From an uncultured Pirellulaceae bacterium (lineage in GTDB: Bacteria > Planctomycetota > Planctomycetia > Pirellulales > Pirellulaceae): DNA of 14,913 nucleotides. The translations under genes and the position numbers were made by a program. Within the stretch, counting starts at the first letter, position 1; the number at the start of each line of letters is the position of its first letter. A model generated the notes under the pieces. That model did not search any database, was not told where the DNA came from, and was given only the letters and a program-made list of their open reading frames with translations. Location of the stretch: NCBI GenBank assembly GCA_947259675.1, contig CAMYNE010000009.1, positions 1 to 14,913 on the forward strand, read 5' to 3'. This document shows, piece by piece, positions 8,253 through 14,913 of this stretch.

Positions 8253-10895
8253 ATGAAAGATCTCAATCTGCCGCAAAAAGAAATGATGTTTGGACATCCG
8301 ACAGGCTTGTTCACGTTGTTCTTTGCGGAGCTTTGGGAACGGTTTTCCTACTACGGCATGCGCGCCCTGCTGGTCTTTTATATGATCAAGGGCTTTATGA
8401 GCTATGGGGACGGCAACGCTTATACAATTTACGGTGCGTATACCGCCCTGGTTTATATGACGCCTTTCTTCGGTGGCATGATTGCCGACCGATTGATTGG
8501 TGCACGACGGGCTGTGATTCTGGGCGGCCTGTTTATGGCGGCAGGACACTTGACCATGACGGTCCAGAACCAGAACGCATTTTTTATGGCACTCGCACTG
8601 CTAATCGTCGGTAACGGGTTCTTTAAGCCAAACATTTCGACGATGGTCGGCTCGCTCTACGCGGAAGGCAGTCCTAAACGCGATGGTGGTTTTACGATCT
8701 TCTATATCGGCATCAACCTGGGAGCGGCAATCGCGCCGTTGTTGTGTGGTTATATCGGCGAGCAGTATGGCTGGCATAAGGGTTTCGGGCTGGCAACGGT
8801 CGGGATGTTGACTGGATTGGCGGTCTTTATCGCGCCAACGATCCTGTCCCAACTTCTTTTGTTGGTCGGAATCGTATTGTCGGCGCTCAACATTCTGCAA
8901 CTGGAGCAGTTAGGCGAGTTGAATGGTTATCTGAATATACTGGTCGCCCTGACTCTGGTTTTGTCCGGGATTATCGCCTTCGTCTCCCTCGGGAAGCGGG
9001 AACAGAAGGGGGATTTGTCGATCAGTCCGGTTTCGAATTTACTCACTCAGTTGTTAATTCTGCTGGGCGCTGGTGGAATCGCTTATGCAATGATCAGATT
9101 CCATCCAGCCGAATTCTGGACATCGTTGGTGTTCTACATCGTAGCGGCTGTGCTGATGATTGCCGCAGTGATATCGATCGTGGCTGTTGGGAAAGCAGGT
9201 TTGCCGGGTGGCGCAGGATTGCCACCGAGTATTGAAGGATTGCAGCAAAAGAAATTTGGAATCCCTAAGGAATGGCTCGTCTACATTTGTGCACTAATCA
9301 GTGTTCCGATCTTCATGTTGCTGGTTTCCGGATTTGAACCAGTGTTTGGCAAGGAGGGCGGAGTCCAGTTAATCCCGGATGCGACGATCAAGAGATTTGA
9401 GTTCAGCGACAGTCCATTGATGCAAATCGTTGGCACAGTCGTCAAGGAAATGAGTCGGCCTGCCGGACTCGTTCTCATGCTCGCCGGCCTAGTCGCCTTA
9501 ACGTATCTTGGCCGTCAGATCTTTAGTCTCGGCAAAGTGCAACGAGAACGGATGTTCGTGGTCATGATCCTGACATTTTTTTCCATGTTATTCTGGTCGT
9601 TCTTTGAACAGGCCGGTAGTAGCGTCAACAACTTCACCGACCGAAACGTCGATCGGGTGATAGGTCAGCAAGATGAAGTCACCGCTTCTCGAGCCGGAGA
9701 ATCTGTAACCCTATCGATTCAACTGGACAGCAACGACGACGATTTGAAGGACTTGCCTGAACTCACTCAAGAATTTCTCGGCTATGAGAACCGTGATCCC
9801 GGAATGACCGACCGTTTGACGCAGCTGATTCGCCGGGTCGAGCGACACAAAATCGAAAATCGCGAAACGAACGTGCAGTACGATGCGGCGGTCGATCAGG
9901 CCGCAGACGAACTAATTGCTGCCGTGTGGGCAGAGTTTCGACCCGCAGAGGAAGAAACAGATGAAAACGGTGAGGAAAAAGTAACGACTCCTGAAGAGAA
10001 AATGGCCGAATGGGAAGCAGACAACGAGCGTAGCGAACAACTCGAGCAACGTGTTCTGGAAGCCGTAAAAGCATCTCCCGTTCTCAACACGGATGATGAA
10101 CTCGCTCTGAACAAAAGGGTCGCTCAGCTCGTCAAACGGATTGATGCAGAAAAAACAATTGATGCGATTCGCAAAAAGCCCGTATTGACGATGACCGGTT
10201 TGACCTACCTCCGCGAATATGTCAAGACGTTTGACGACTTGCCGTTGGAAGAGAAAACATTGAAGTGGACGTTCGCGGAAGAAAACGCGGGTATCTCTTT
10301 TGGCGGAGCCGAAGTACCGGCTTCCGTTTATCAAAGTGTCAACCCGATTTTCATCCTTATCTTTGGACTCATATTCACGGCATTATGGGGCTGGCTCGGC
10401 AACCGTGGCATGGAGCCGAGCACACCCGTGAAATTCGCTGCGGGACTGATCCAGCTGGGATTGGGGTTCGCCTGTTTCTGGAATGGTGCTCTGTCCGCTA
10501 CTGATGAGGGCATGGTGTCGATGTTCTGGTTGATGATGGGTTACCTGTTCCAAACAACGGGTGAACTGTGTTTGTCACCGGTTGGTTTGTCCATGGTCAC
10601 CCGATTGTCGCCAACCCGATTGGTTAGCACGGTCATGGGAACCTGGTTCCTGGCAACCGCGTTTTCGCAATTCCTGGCAGCGATAATCGCCCAGTTCACG
10701 GGTGTATCGGAAGGTGGCGGTGAATCGGTCATCCCTGTGCCCTCCGAAACGGTAAACGTTTACGGTGATGTATTTAAGCTGATCGCAATTTCCGCAATTC
10801 TCTCCGGCTTAATTTGTCTGATCATATCGCCAATACTTAAGAAGTGGATGCACGAGGAAGCGATAGGAGACGGCGAAGGGAAAAAAGGTAAATAG
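8253..10895 (+). CDS. POT/PTR2 family proton-coupled oligopeptide transporter with large insertions
   Basis: Inner-membrane symporter of the major facilitator superfamily, likely importing di- and tripeptides with protons. Family signatures are clear: ExxERFxYY in helix 1 (E26, E29, R30), GNGFFKPNIS with K125, FWSFFEQAGSS (E452) and GELCLSPVGLS (E771). The proton- and peptide-coupling charged residues known from bacterial POTs are therefore present. At 880 residues it is far longer than the roughly 450-500 of typical bacterial members. Two insertions account for this. Between helix 6 and the GGAGLPP motif lie two similar two-helix units (195-248 and 261-314). Between FTDRNVDR and VPASVYQS lies an acidic, helix-prone stretch (about 471-685), predicted periplasmic. 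The start is fixed by GAGGAG at 8241. The substrate cannot be read from sequence. The gene appears to be transcribed alone and converges on yggS. Confidence 0.93.
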   Translation: MKDLNLPQKEMMFGHPTGLFTLFFAELWERFSYYGMRALLVFYMIKGFMSYGDGNAYTIYGAYTALVYMTPFFGGMIADRLIGARRAVILGGLFMAAGHLTMTVQNQNAFFMALALLIVGNGFFKPNISTMVGSLYAEGSPKRDGGFTIFYIGINLGAAIAPLLCGYIGEQYGWHKGFGLATVGMLTGLAVFIAPTILSQLLLLVGIVLSALNILQLEQLGELNGYLNILVALTLVLSGIIAFVSLGKREQKGDLSISPVSNLLTQLLILLGAGGIAYAMIRFHPAEFWTSLVFYIVAAVLMIAAVISIVAVGKAGLPGGAGLPPSIEGLQQKKFGIPKEWLVYICALISVPIFMLLVSGFEPVFGKEGGVQLIPDATIKRFEFSDSPLMQIVGTVVKEMSRPAGLVLMLAGLVALTYLGRQIFSLGKVQRERMFVVMILTFFSMLFWSFFEQAGSSVNNFTDRNVDRVIGQQDEVTASRAGESVTLSIQLDSNDDDLKDLPELTQEFLGYENRDPGMTDRLTQLIRRVERHKIENRETNVQYDAAVDQAADELIAAVWAEFRPAEEETDENGEEKVTTPEEKMAEWEADNERSEQLEQRVLEAVKASPVLNTDDELALNKRVAQLVKRIDAEKTIDAIRKKPVLTMTGLTYLREYVKTFDDLPLEEKTLKWTFAEENAGISFGGAEVPASVYQSVNPIFILIFGLIFTALWGWLGNRGMEPSTPVKFAAGLIQLGLGFACFWNGALSATDEGMVSMFWLMMGYLFQTTGELCLSPVGLSMVTRLSPTRLVSTVMGTWFLATAFSQFLAAIIAQFTGVSEGGGESVIPVPSETVNVYGDVFKLIAISAILSGLICLIISPILKKWMHEEAIGDGEGKKGK
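8835..9194 (+). repeat. Internal duplication of a two-helix unit within the POT transporter
   Basis: Residues 195-248 (8835-8996) and 261-314 (9033-9194) align without gaps over 54 positions. Both begin with an [L/I]L[S/T]QLL motif, have Gly at position 12, and end in GK. I count about 15 identities plus many conservative hydrophobic matches. Each unit contains two membrane-spanning segments. DNA identity is low, so any duplication is old. Part of the similarity may reflect membrane composition alone. Confidence 0.4.
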
Positions 10896-11051
10896 ACCGA
10901 ATTTCTTAGTTTGGCCGGTACAAATTCGCGCGCGATGTGGGCTGAAGTTCAGGCAAAGTGTGCGTTGTCTTTCTGGCACTGTCGCCAATTCTCAAAAATG
11001 GATGCACACGGATAAACCACCCGGCGAGCATGAACTGAGTACTGGGTACTT
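10896..11051. other. Convergent intergenic region between POT transporter and yggS
   Basis: This 156-bp region between two converging genes holds a degenerate copy of the transporter 3' end (listed separately) and a hairpin, TGGGTA-CTTC-TACCCA (11043-11058), that overlaps the yggS stop codon. There is no T-run on either strand beside the hairpin. Confidence 0.5.
10949..11010 (+). pseudogene. Possible degenerate remnant of a second POT gene 3' end
   Basis: The stretch 10982-11007 resembles the end of the upstream transporter (10827-10853): TCGCCAAT.CT.AA.AA then TGGATGCAC, with three substitutions and one missing base over 27 positions. In frame it reads VCVVFLALSPILK and, after the one-base shift, KWMHTDK; the transporter ends LICLIISPILKKWMHEE. 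This fits the frameshifted tail of a duplicated POT gene whose body has been lost. Chance similarity cannot be excluded for so short a match. Confidence 0.35.
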
Positions 11052-11058
11052 CTACCCA
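11043..11058. terminator. Hairpin at convergent gene ends
   Basis: Perfect 6-bp stem TGGGTA/TACCCA with a CTTC loop, overlapping the stop codon of yggS. It is symmetric and could act on both strands, but neither side has a T-run, so terminator function is uncertain. Confidence 0.3.
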
Positions 11059-11738
11059 ATTCCCTCAAACAATGAAGTGCCCACTCGAACCATCGTTGCC
11101 CCTTCTTCAATCGCGACCTCGAAATCGCCGCTCATTCCCATCGAAAGTTCGACGAGCCGAATGTTGTCCGCCTGGAAACCTGAATGTTTGTCGCGAGTTG
11201 TGCGCAACACTGCAAACTCACGCCGAGCTTGATCGAGGTTGCTTTCAAAACCGGCCATGCACATCAGGCCTTCGACGCGAACGTTCGCTTTCTGCACAAC
11301 GTGTTCAAGCACTGATTCGACGTCCAATACCTTAAGGCCGTGTTTGGCCGCATCACCCGAGACGTTGACTTCTAAAAGAATCTTGACCGGTGATTCCGCG
11401 GCCTGATCGATGGCGTCGATCAAACGCAGACTGTCGACCGAGTGAATCAATTCTGCACAAGCAAGCGTGCGTTTGACCTTATTTCGTTGCAAATGGCCAA
11501 TCAAATGCCAAGTGATCGGGATGTCCGCCAATTGACTTGACTTGTCCCACAATGCTTGCGGGCGGCTTTCGCCCAAATTTGTGCAGCCCGCTTCAAACAG
11601 ACTCCGGGTAACTTCGACGTCAACAGATTTCGTAACACCGACCAGCCTGATATCGTCGGCGACCCGGCCAGACTTTTGAGCTGAAGTCTCGATCCGCTGC
11701 TGGATCAGTTTCAGGTTTTCGCTTAGGCGTTCGATCAT
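11052..11738 (-). CDS. yggS: YggS/PLPBP family pyridoxal phosphate homeostasis protein
   Basis: A cytoplasmic single-domain alanine-racemase-like barrel of 228 residues that binds pyridoxal 5'-phosphate and buffers B6 vitamers; family members have no known catalytic activity. Family motifs are in order: VGVTK with the PLP-binding Lys37, LGESRPQ (GENxxQ in many members), WHLIGHLQRNK, SVDSLRL, LLEVNVSGDAAKHG, GLMCMA, and the C-terminal SMGMSGDFEVAIEEGATMVRVGTSLFEG that holds the phosphate. Length matches the family (about 230). Its ATG overlaps the stop codon of the upstream minus-strand gene in an ATGA arrangement (11735-11738), which implies co-transcription and probably translational coupling. 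No Shine-Dalgarno sequence stands at a proper distance, in keeping with coupled initiation. Confidence 0.95.
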   Translation of the reverse strand: MIERLSENLKLIQQRIETSAQKSGRVADDIRLVGVTKSVDVEVTRSLFEAGCTNLGESRPQALWDKSSQLADIPITWHLIGHLQRNKVKRTLACAELIHSVDSLRLIDAIDQAAESPVKILLEVNVSGDAAKHGLKVLDVESVLEHVVQKANVRVEGLMCMAGFESNLDQARREFAVLRTTRDKHSGFQADNIRLVELSMGMSGDFEVAIEEGATMVRVGTSLFEGIG

Positions 11739-13534
11739 TCGATTTGTAATAGCTCCGAGACACTGCCAGTTCCTTTCGATTTAAATCGCCCGACAAAAAA
11801 ATCGTCGTTGATGTTTTCGCCAAGAAACGACCGATTCCCTGCAGGGCCAACTGAACGGTAAAGCACCCACTGCTCCCGGCCTATCTGAATTCGAAAAGCC
11901 ACCGCCACATCTCGATCCACTACTTTTAGATTTTCGGCAATTGTAAGCGGCCGCCAGGTTCTCGGTTCCAGGCTCCTCCTGGGATTCAAATCAAAAAACA
12001 AACCTGCGAACAGGCCGTTGCCATCGATTGCCTGACTGAGGATCAGTCGATGGTCCTTGTGTACCAAACAATCATCCGTCCTGGCGATCTTCCACTCGGG
12101 CAACGCCAGCGGCAAAACAAGCGATCGAATCTTTTTGTCCTTAAGATAGAACTCTCGTGTCTCCCGTTCGGCCATGCCGTCGATTCCGGGACCGAGCGGA
12201 AACTCGCATCGGTAATCGAGCCGCGCAGGTCGCTCCGACCGAATCACGTCACTGGCAATCAGAAACTGGTCTTTTCTGCCAAACACAAGTTGCCGCTGTA
12301 ACGTGACTCCATGCCCCAATCCAACTTCTAATTCGAGATAGTCAATTTCGGTGCTTTGGTTTTCGCAGACGATGATGAATTCATCTTCCGGTGTGAGCGG
12401 CGAACCATTCAGCGAAACTTGTGGAGTACAATCGCCTTTAATCAAACTCGTATGCCGACATATTTCCAACCAAAATTTTGAATCACCAAAAGCAAAAGCG
12501 CATTTTGGTGTTTTCCTTTTCCACTCCCGTTGAAAAACGCCAACCTCAGCCCACGCGGAAAGGCTGCTCTCTTCAACCAGTTTTTCGCGCTGCTTTGCCG
12601 GTTTGCTCCCAAAAGGAAAACAGGCCTTCGCGATTTTGCGATCAAACGGATCGGCGGACATTTTGAGCATCGTGGCCAAACACGGGGCGGTGACCGGATT
12701 GGATTCGTGCATACTTCCCATCAACGTGCCGTCAGGTCGCGCCAACCGAATAATCTGCCTCACCGCCCATTCCAATTGATAAGCGGGTGCCGTTGATATT
12801 TTTAGTCCGAGGTCCTTTGCAATCGCGTTTGTTCGCGTCCAACTGGCGACGAGTGGACCGAATATTGGCAGGAGCTCGAACTTCGGCCATCCATCGCCAT
12901 CCAGGGTATCGGCAATGATGGACTCCATTTTCTTGATCGCCGCTTTGCCGATTTTTTTCGGCTTGACGATGTCCTGTGCTTGAAATGCGAAAACCAACGG
13001 CAACTCAACCGAGCACAGCTGAAACAACCACAGATCTTGGCTGAGTTCTAGATTGACCGATTCGATGATGCAAATCAGATCGTCAAACAGTTGCTGCCAA
13101 GTCGACTCATCCAGTTGCCCCGCACACATTCGAATCGCATTAGCAGCGCCGAGCGCCGTAAACGCCGACTCGTAATTCAACGCCGACGCATTAATTTGAT
13201 TGACCGAATCGCAAATAGCCCGCGTAGAAGACTTCGCTTTCTTTCCAGTCAAAGTTGCGGCGTGCCACGCCTGAATTTGAGCAAAGCCTTCGGTGTCTCG
13301 CAACACTCCCGGTATCAGCCAACTTAGCGGGGACTTCTCTCCATTTCCTAACAATCGGTTGACTTGGGTTACAGCAGAGGGTTTTGTTAATCTTTTTTGC
13401 AACCGTTTCCAGGACTCGTGCGAAGCCTTCGCCGTTACTGAATCGACTTTTGAACTTTGTTCTGAAGCATTGGATTGCTGCCCATTACTGGCAATGTCCG
13501 TTTCTTCGTGTTTTATTTTCAGCTTCGTTGTCAT
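11735..13534 (-). CDS. Conserved-looking protein of unknown function, heparinase II/III-like architecture possible
   Basis: I do not firmly recognise this 599-residue protein. It has no signal peptide or transmembrane helix, so it is likely cytoplasmic. Residues 1-40 are polar (Ser, Gln, Lys) and probably disordered. Residues about 50-330 look mainly helical, with LDGDGWPKFELLPIFGPLVASWTR near 215-240 and RLARPDGTLMGSMHE near 265-280. Residues about 340-599 look mainly beta, with LGHGVTLQRQLVFGRKDQFLIASDVI near 405-430. A helical toroid followed by a beta sandwich, with an R.LVF....FLIASD strand pair, recalls heparinase II/III-type proteins, but I cannot identify catalytic residues, and a cytoplasmic location would be odd for a lyase. 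The ATG at 13534 is preceded directly by an in-frame TAA and has no Shine-Dalgarno sequence. It is the first gene of a two-gene operon with yggS. Confidence 0.75.
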   Translation of the reverse strand: MTTKLKIKHEETDIASNGQQSNASEQSSKVDSVTAKASHESWKRLQKRLTKPSAVTQVNRLLGNGEKSPLSWLIPGVLRDTEGFAQIQAWHAATLTGKKAKSSTRAICDSVNQINASALNYESAFTALGAANAIRMCAGQLDESTWQQLFDDLICIIESVNLELSQDLWLFQLCSVELPLVFAFQAQDIVKPKKIGKAAIKKMESIIADTLDGDGWPKFELLPIFGPLVASWTRTNAIAKDLGLKISTAPAYQLEWAVRQIIRLARPDGTLMGSMHESNPVTAPCLATMLKMSADPFDRKIAKACFPFGSKPAKQREKLVEESSLSAWAEVGVFQREWKRKTPKCAFAFGDSKFWLEICRHTSLIKGDCTPQVSLNGSPLTPEDEFIIVCENQSTEIDYLELEVGLGHGVTLQRQLVFGRKDQFLIASDVIRSERPARLDYRCEFPLGPGIDGMAERETREFYLKDKKIRSLVLPLALPEWKIARTDDCLVHKDHRLILSQAIDGNGLFAGLFFDLNPRRSLEPRTWRPLTIAENLKVVDRDVAVAFRIQIGREQWVLYRSVGPAGNRSFLGENINDDFFVGRFKSKGTGSVSELLQIE

Positions 13535-13574
13535 TTAGTCGTATCGGTCGATCGTGTTATGCTTGGAAACTCAT

Positions 13575-13583
13575 ATTTTATCA
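13575..13583 (-). promoter_or_regulatory. Candidate extended -10 box for the minus-strand operon
   Basis: Read on the minus strand, TGATAAAAT is an extended -10 motif (TG-N plus five of six matches to TATAAT). It would start transcription about 35 nt upstream of the 13534 ATG. No good -35 box is present, so the call is weak. Confidence 0.22.
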
Positions 13584-13593
13584 GCTTCCAATC

Positions 13594-13638
13594 AAAAAAC
13601 GACGGCCCTGCGGCATTCGCAGTTGTCGGGCCGCCGTT
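13594..13638 (-). terminator. Terminator-like hairpin facing the minus-strand operon
   Basis: AACG-A-CGGCCC (13598-13608) pairs with GGGCCG-C-CGTT (13628-13638), giving a 10-bp stem with one A/C mismatch. Its apex holds a second small hairpin, TGCG-GCATT-CGCA (13609-13621). On the minus strand the stem runs straight into six T residues (complement of 13594-13599), the form of an intrinsic terminator. It sits upstream of the 13534 start, so it would either insulate that operon from incoming transcripts or act as an attenuator in its leader. Confidence 0.55.
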
Positions 13639-13665
13639 GATCGTCTCAGCCATCGGGCGTATCCT
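13637..13665 (+). promoter_or_regulatory. Candidate sigma70-type promoter of the YdjY lipoprotein
   Basis: TTGATC (13637-13642) and TATCCT (13660-13665) are separated by exactly 17 nt; each box matches four of six consensus bases. Transcription would start near 13672, leaving a leader of about 25 nt that contains GGAG. The -35 box touches the right arm of the neighbouring hairpin. Confidence 0.3.
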
Positions 13666-13686
13666 TACAAGGAGCCCATCTTATCT

Positions 13687-13690
13687 GGAG
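13687..13690 (+). promoter_or_regulatory. Ribosome binding site deciding the lipoprotein start
   Basis: GGAG lies 7 nt before the ATG at 13698 and only 4 nt before the overlapping in-frame GTG at 13695, which favours the ATG. Confidence 0.5.
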
Positions 13691-13697
13691 AACCGTG

Positions 13698-14798
13698 ATG
13701 CGATACCGTCTTTTGATTCCGCTGCTCATTTTGCCAGTCATTGCGCTTGCTGGATGCGGCCTGGAAGAGACCAAGGCAACCAAAATCGTTGAACCCAACG
13801 ATCAAAAGACCGCGCAGAGAGTGGAAAGCCCGCAGGATGAACTTGAATCAACGATCGCTGAGAAAACCCAAATTGATGTAGATAAAATTCCCGTTGCGAA
13901 ACAAGAAACTCCGGAAATTGCACAACAAGCACCTGCTATTCAAGAAGCGGCGAAACAGGAAACTCCGAAACAAGAATTTTCGAAAAACGAACAAGTCGAT
14001 GTTCGCGAAGTTGGCCCGCCGGATCCACCCGAACGTAATCCTGTTCAAGAGCAAGTCATCGTTGAAAGTCCGCTTCGCGACATCCCTGTGCCGACGGAAG
14101 AGGAACCGGATCCGGAACCCGTTTACGTAGAAACGCAGACGATCGATATCCCCAAAACCTGGACAAGGATGAAGCTCGCGGAGGACGACACATCCGAAGT
14201 TTGGGTCGATTTCAAAGCGAAGCAAGTGATCGTGGCAGGGCAAATTTGTCTGGACCGGGGAGGTTTGGAAATGTTCGTTTGCCCATTTGGCACGAAAGAA
14301 CACGAGTCGGTGGTCGCCGTTAATTCACGTTCGTTCCAAATCCATGGGGCTTTGCTGAGCATTGGCGTTAACCCGGGTAAACCGGTTCAATGGCATCCGG
14401 ACTACCAAGCGGCAACAGGCCCGGTGATTCAAATTGACGTGATGTGGAAAGATGAAAACAACGACAAAATCGTTGTCAAAAAAGCTCAGGAGATGATTCG
14501 CAACTTCAGGACCAAGAAACCGCTCGAACTCGATTGGGTTTTTGGCGGTAGCGTTTTGGAGACGGACGAAGAAAGCGGTCAAACCTTTTACTACGGTGAC
14601 GGTGGTGAACTTGTCTGTCTTTCCAATTTTTCAACCGCCACAATGGACCTGCCCATCGAAAGCAGCCAAGCCGCCGGTGAATTGCTTTACGAGGCGAATC
14701 CCGAAACAATTCCGACACCCGGGACCAAGGTCTACGTGATCTTCAAACCAAAGGTTGAAGAAAAAGTTGAGAAGACACCGGAAACAAACGGTGAGTAG
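13698..14798 (+). CDS. YdjY-domain lipoprotein
   Basis: A 366-residue envelope lipoprotein. The N-terminus has a basic start, a hydrophobic core (LLIPLLILPVIAL) and a lipobox LAGC with the lipidated Cys at residue 20. Residues about 21-150 form a low-complexity linker rich in Glu, Gln, Pro and Lys, including repeated KQETP motifs. The C-terminal part, about 165-355, matches the YdjY domain as I know it from planctomycete proteins: VWVDFKAKQVIVAGQICL, then LEMFVCPFGTKEHESVVAV, GVNPGKPVQW and the closing VYVIFKPK. The function of the domain is not known to me. The start is taken as the ATG at 13698 rather than the adjacent GTG. The gene is divergent from the minus-strand operon and shows no partner on its own strand within the window. 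Confidence 0.88.
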   Translation: MRYRLLIPLLILPVIALAGCGLEETKATKIVEPNDQKTAQRVESPQDELESTIAEKTQIDVDKIPVAKQETPEIAQQAPAIQEAAKQETPKQEFSKNEQVDVREVGPPDPPERNPVQEQVIVESPLRDIPVPTEEEPDPEPVYVETQTIDIPKTWTRMKLAEDDTSEVWVDFKAKQVIVAGQICLDRGGLEMFVCPFGTKEHESVVAVNSRSFQIHGALLSIGVNPGKPVQWHPDYQAATGPVIQIDVMWKDENNDKIVVKKAQEMIRNFRTKKPLELDWVFGGSVLETDEESGQTFYYGDGGELVCLSNFSTATMDLPIESSQAAGELLYEANPETIPTPGTKVYVIFKPKVEEKVEKTPETNGE

Positions 14799-14864
14799 TT
14801 TGGAGCATTTTTAAAACAGGCGTTCACGTACTTGTTCGTAGTTCCGCAAACCCTTTTACATCCC

Positions 14865-14913
14865 CATTCCGCACTCCCAATTCCCCATTCCGCATTCCGC
14901 ATGCCGCATTCCA
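14865..14913. repeat. Heptanucleotide tandem repeat, consensus CATTCCG
   Basis: Seven consecutive 7-nt units in perfect register run to the window edge: CATTCCG, CACTCCC, AATTCCC, CATTCCG, CATTCCG, CATGCCG, CATTCCA. Three units are exact and the rest differ by one or two bases. The array starts 66 bp after the lipoprotein stop and is cut off by the window, so its full length is unknown. From memory, CATTCCG-type arrays are common between planctomycete genes. Confidence 0.85.

Noticed and set aside
10960..11232. 90-codon plus-strand ORF between the transporter and yggS
   Set aside because: Most of it lies antisense inside yggS; its first part is better explained as a frameshifted remnant of a POT gene end.
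1..14913. A novel defence, CRISPR or biosynthetic system
   Set aside because: All long genes fit housekeeping or envelope roles; no nuclease, transposase, reverse transcriptase, spacer array or modular synthase signatures are visible on either strand.

Overview
The window looks like chromosomal DNA of a planctomycete, probably of the Pirellulales. This is inferred from the protein set (an Mfd/parvulin pair, POT transporters with large insertions, a YdjY-domain lipoprotein, a lineage-type protein of unknown function), from roughly balanced base composition, from weak or absent Shine-Dalgarno sequences at several genes, and from intergenic repeats of a kind I associate from memory with Rhodopirellula-like genomes. 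There are no RNA genes, insertion sequences, phage genes or CRISPR arrays.

Layout. 1-495 is non-coding and repeat-rich: a nested CAATTG inverted repeat at 75-152, a decayed 9-bp inverted repeat at 260-342 and a double hairpin at 371-406. 496-6213 holds three co-directional plus-strand genes: mfd (transcription-repair coupling factor), an exported parvulin-type prolyl isomerase with a very long disordered linker, and a small DUF2061 membrane protein. After a 386-bp gap comes a type II citrate synthase (ending 7886), then a 366-bp gap with a possible 15-codon leader ORF, then an 880-residue POT-family proton-coupled peptide transporter (8253-10895). Convergent to it on the minus strand are yggS (PLP homeostasis) and a 599-residue protein of unknown function, overlapping by ATGA. 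A short divergent region (13535-13697) with a strong hairpin separates these from a YdjY-domain lipoprotein (13698-14798). The window ends inside a heptanucleotide tandem repeat.

Functionally these are mostly housekeeping genes: DNA repair, envelope protein folding, TCA cycle entry, peptide uptake and cofactor homeostasis. I see no defence system or biosynthetic cluster. The most unusual content is the POT transporter, which has an apparent internal duplication of a two-helix unit (residues 195-248 and 261-314) plus a roughly 215-residue acidic insertion in the predicted periplasmic loop after the FEQ helix. A short degenerate copy of the transporter's own 3' end lies just downstream of it. 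Also notable are the 320-residue linker of the parvulin, the nested repeat near the left edge, and the terminator-like hairpin that faces the minus-strand operon.
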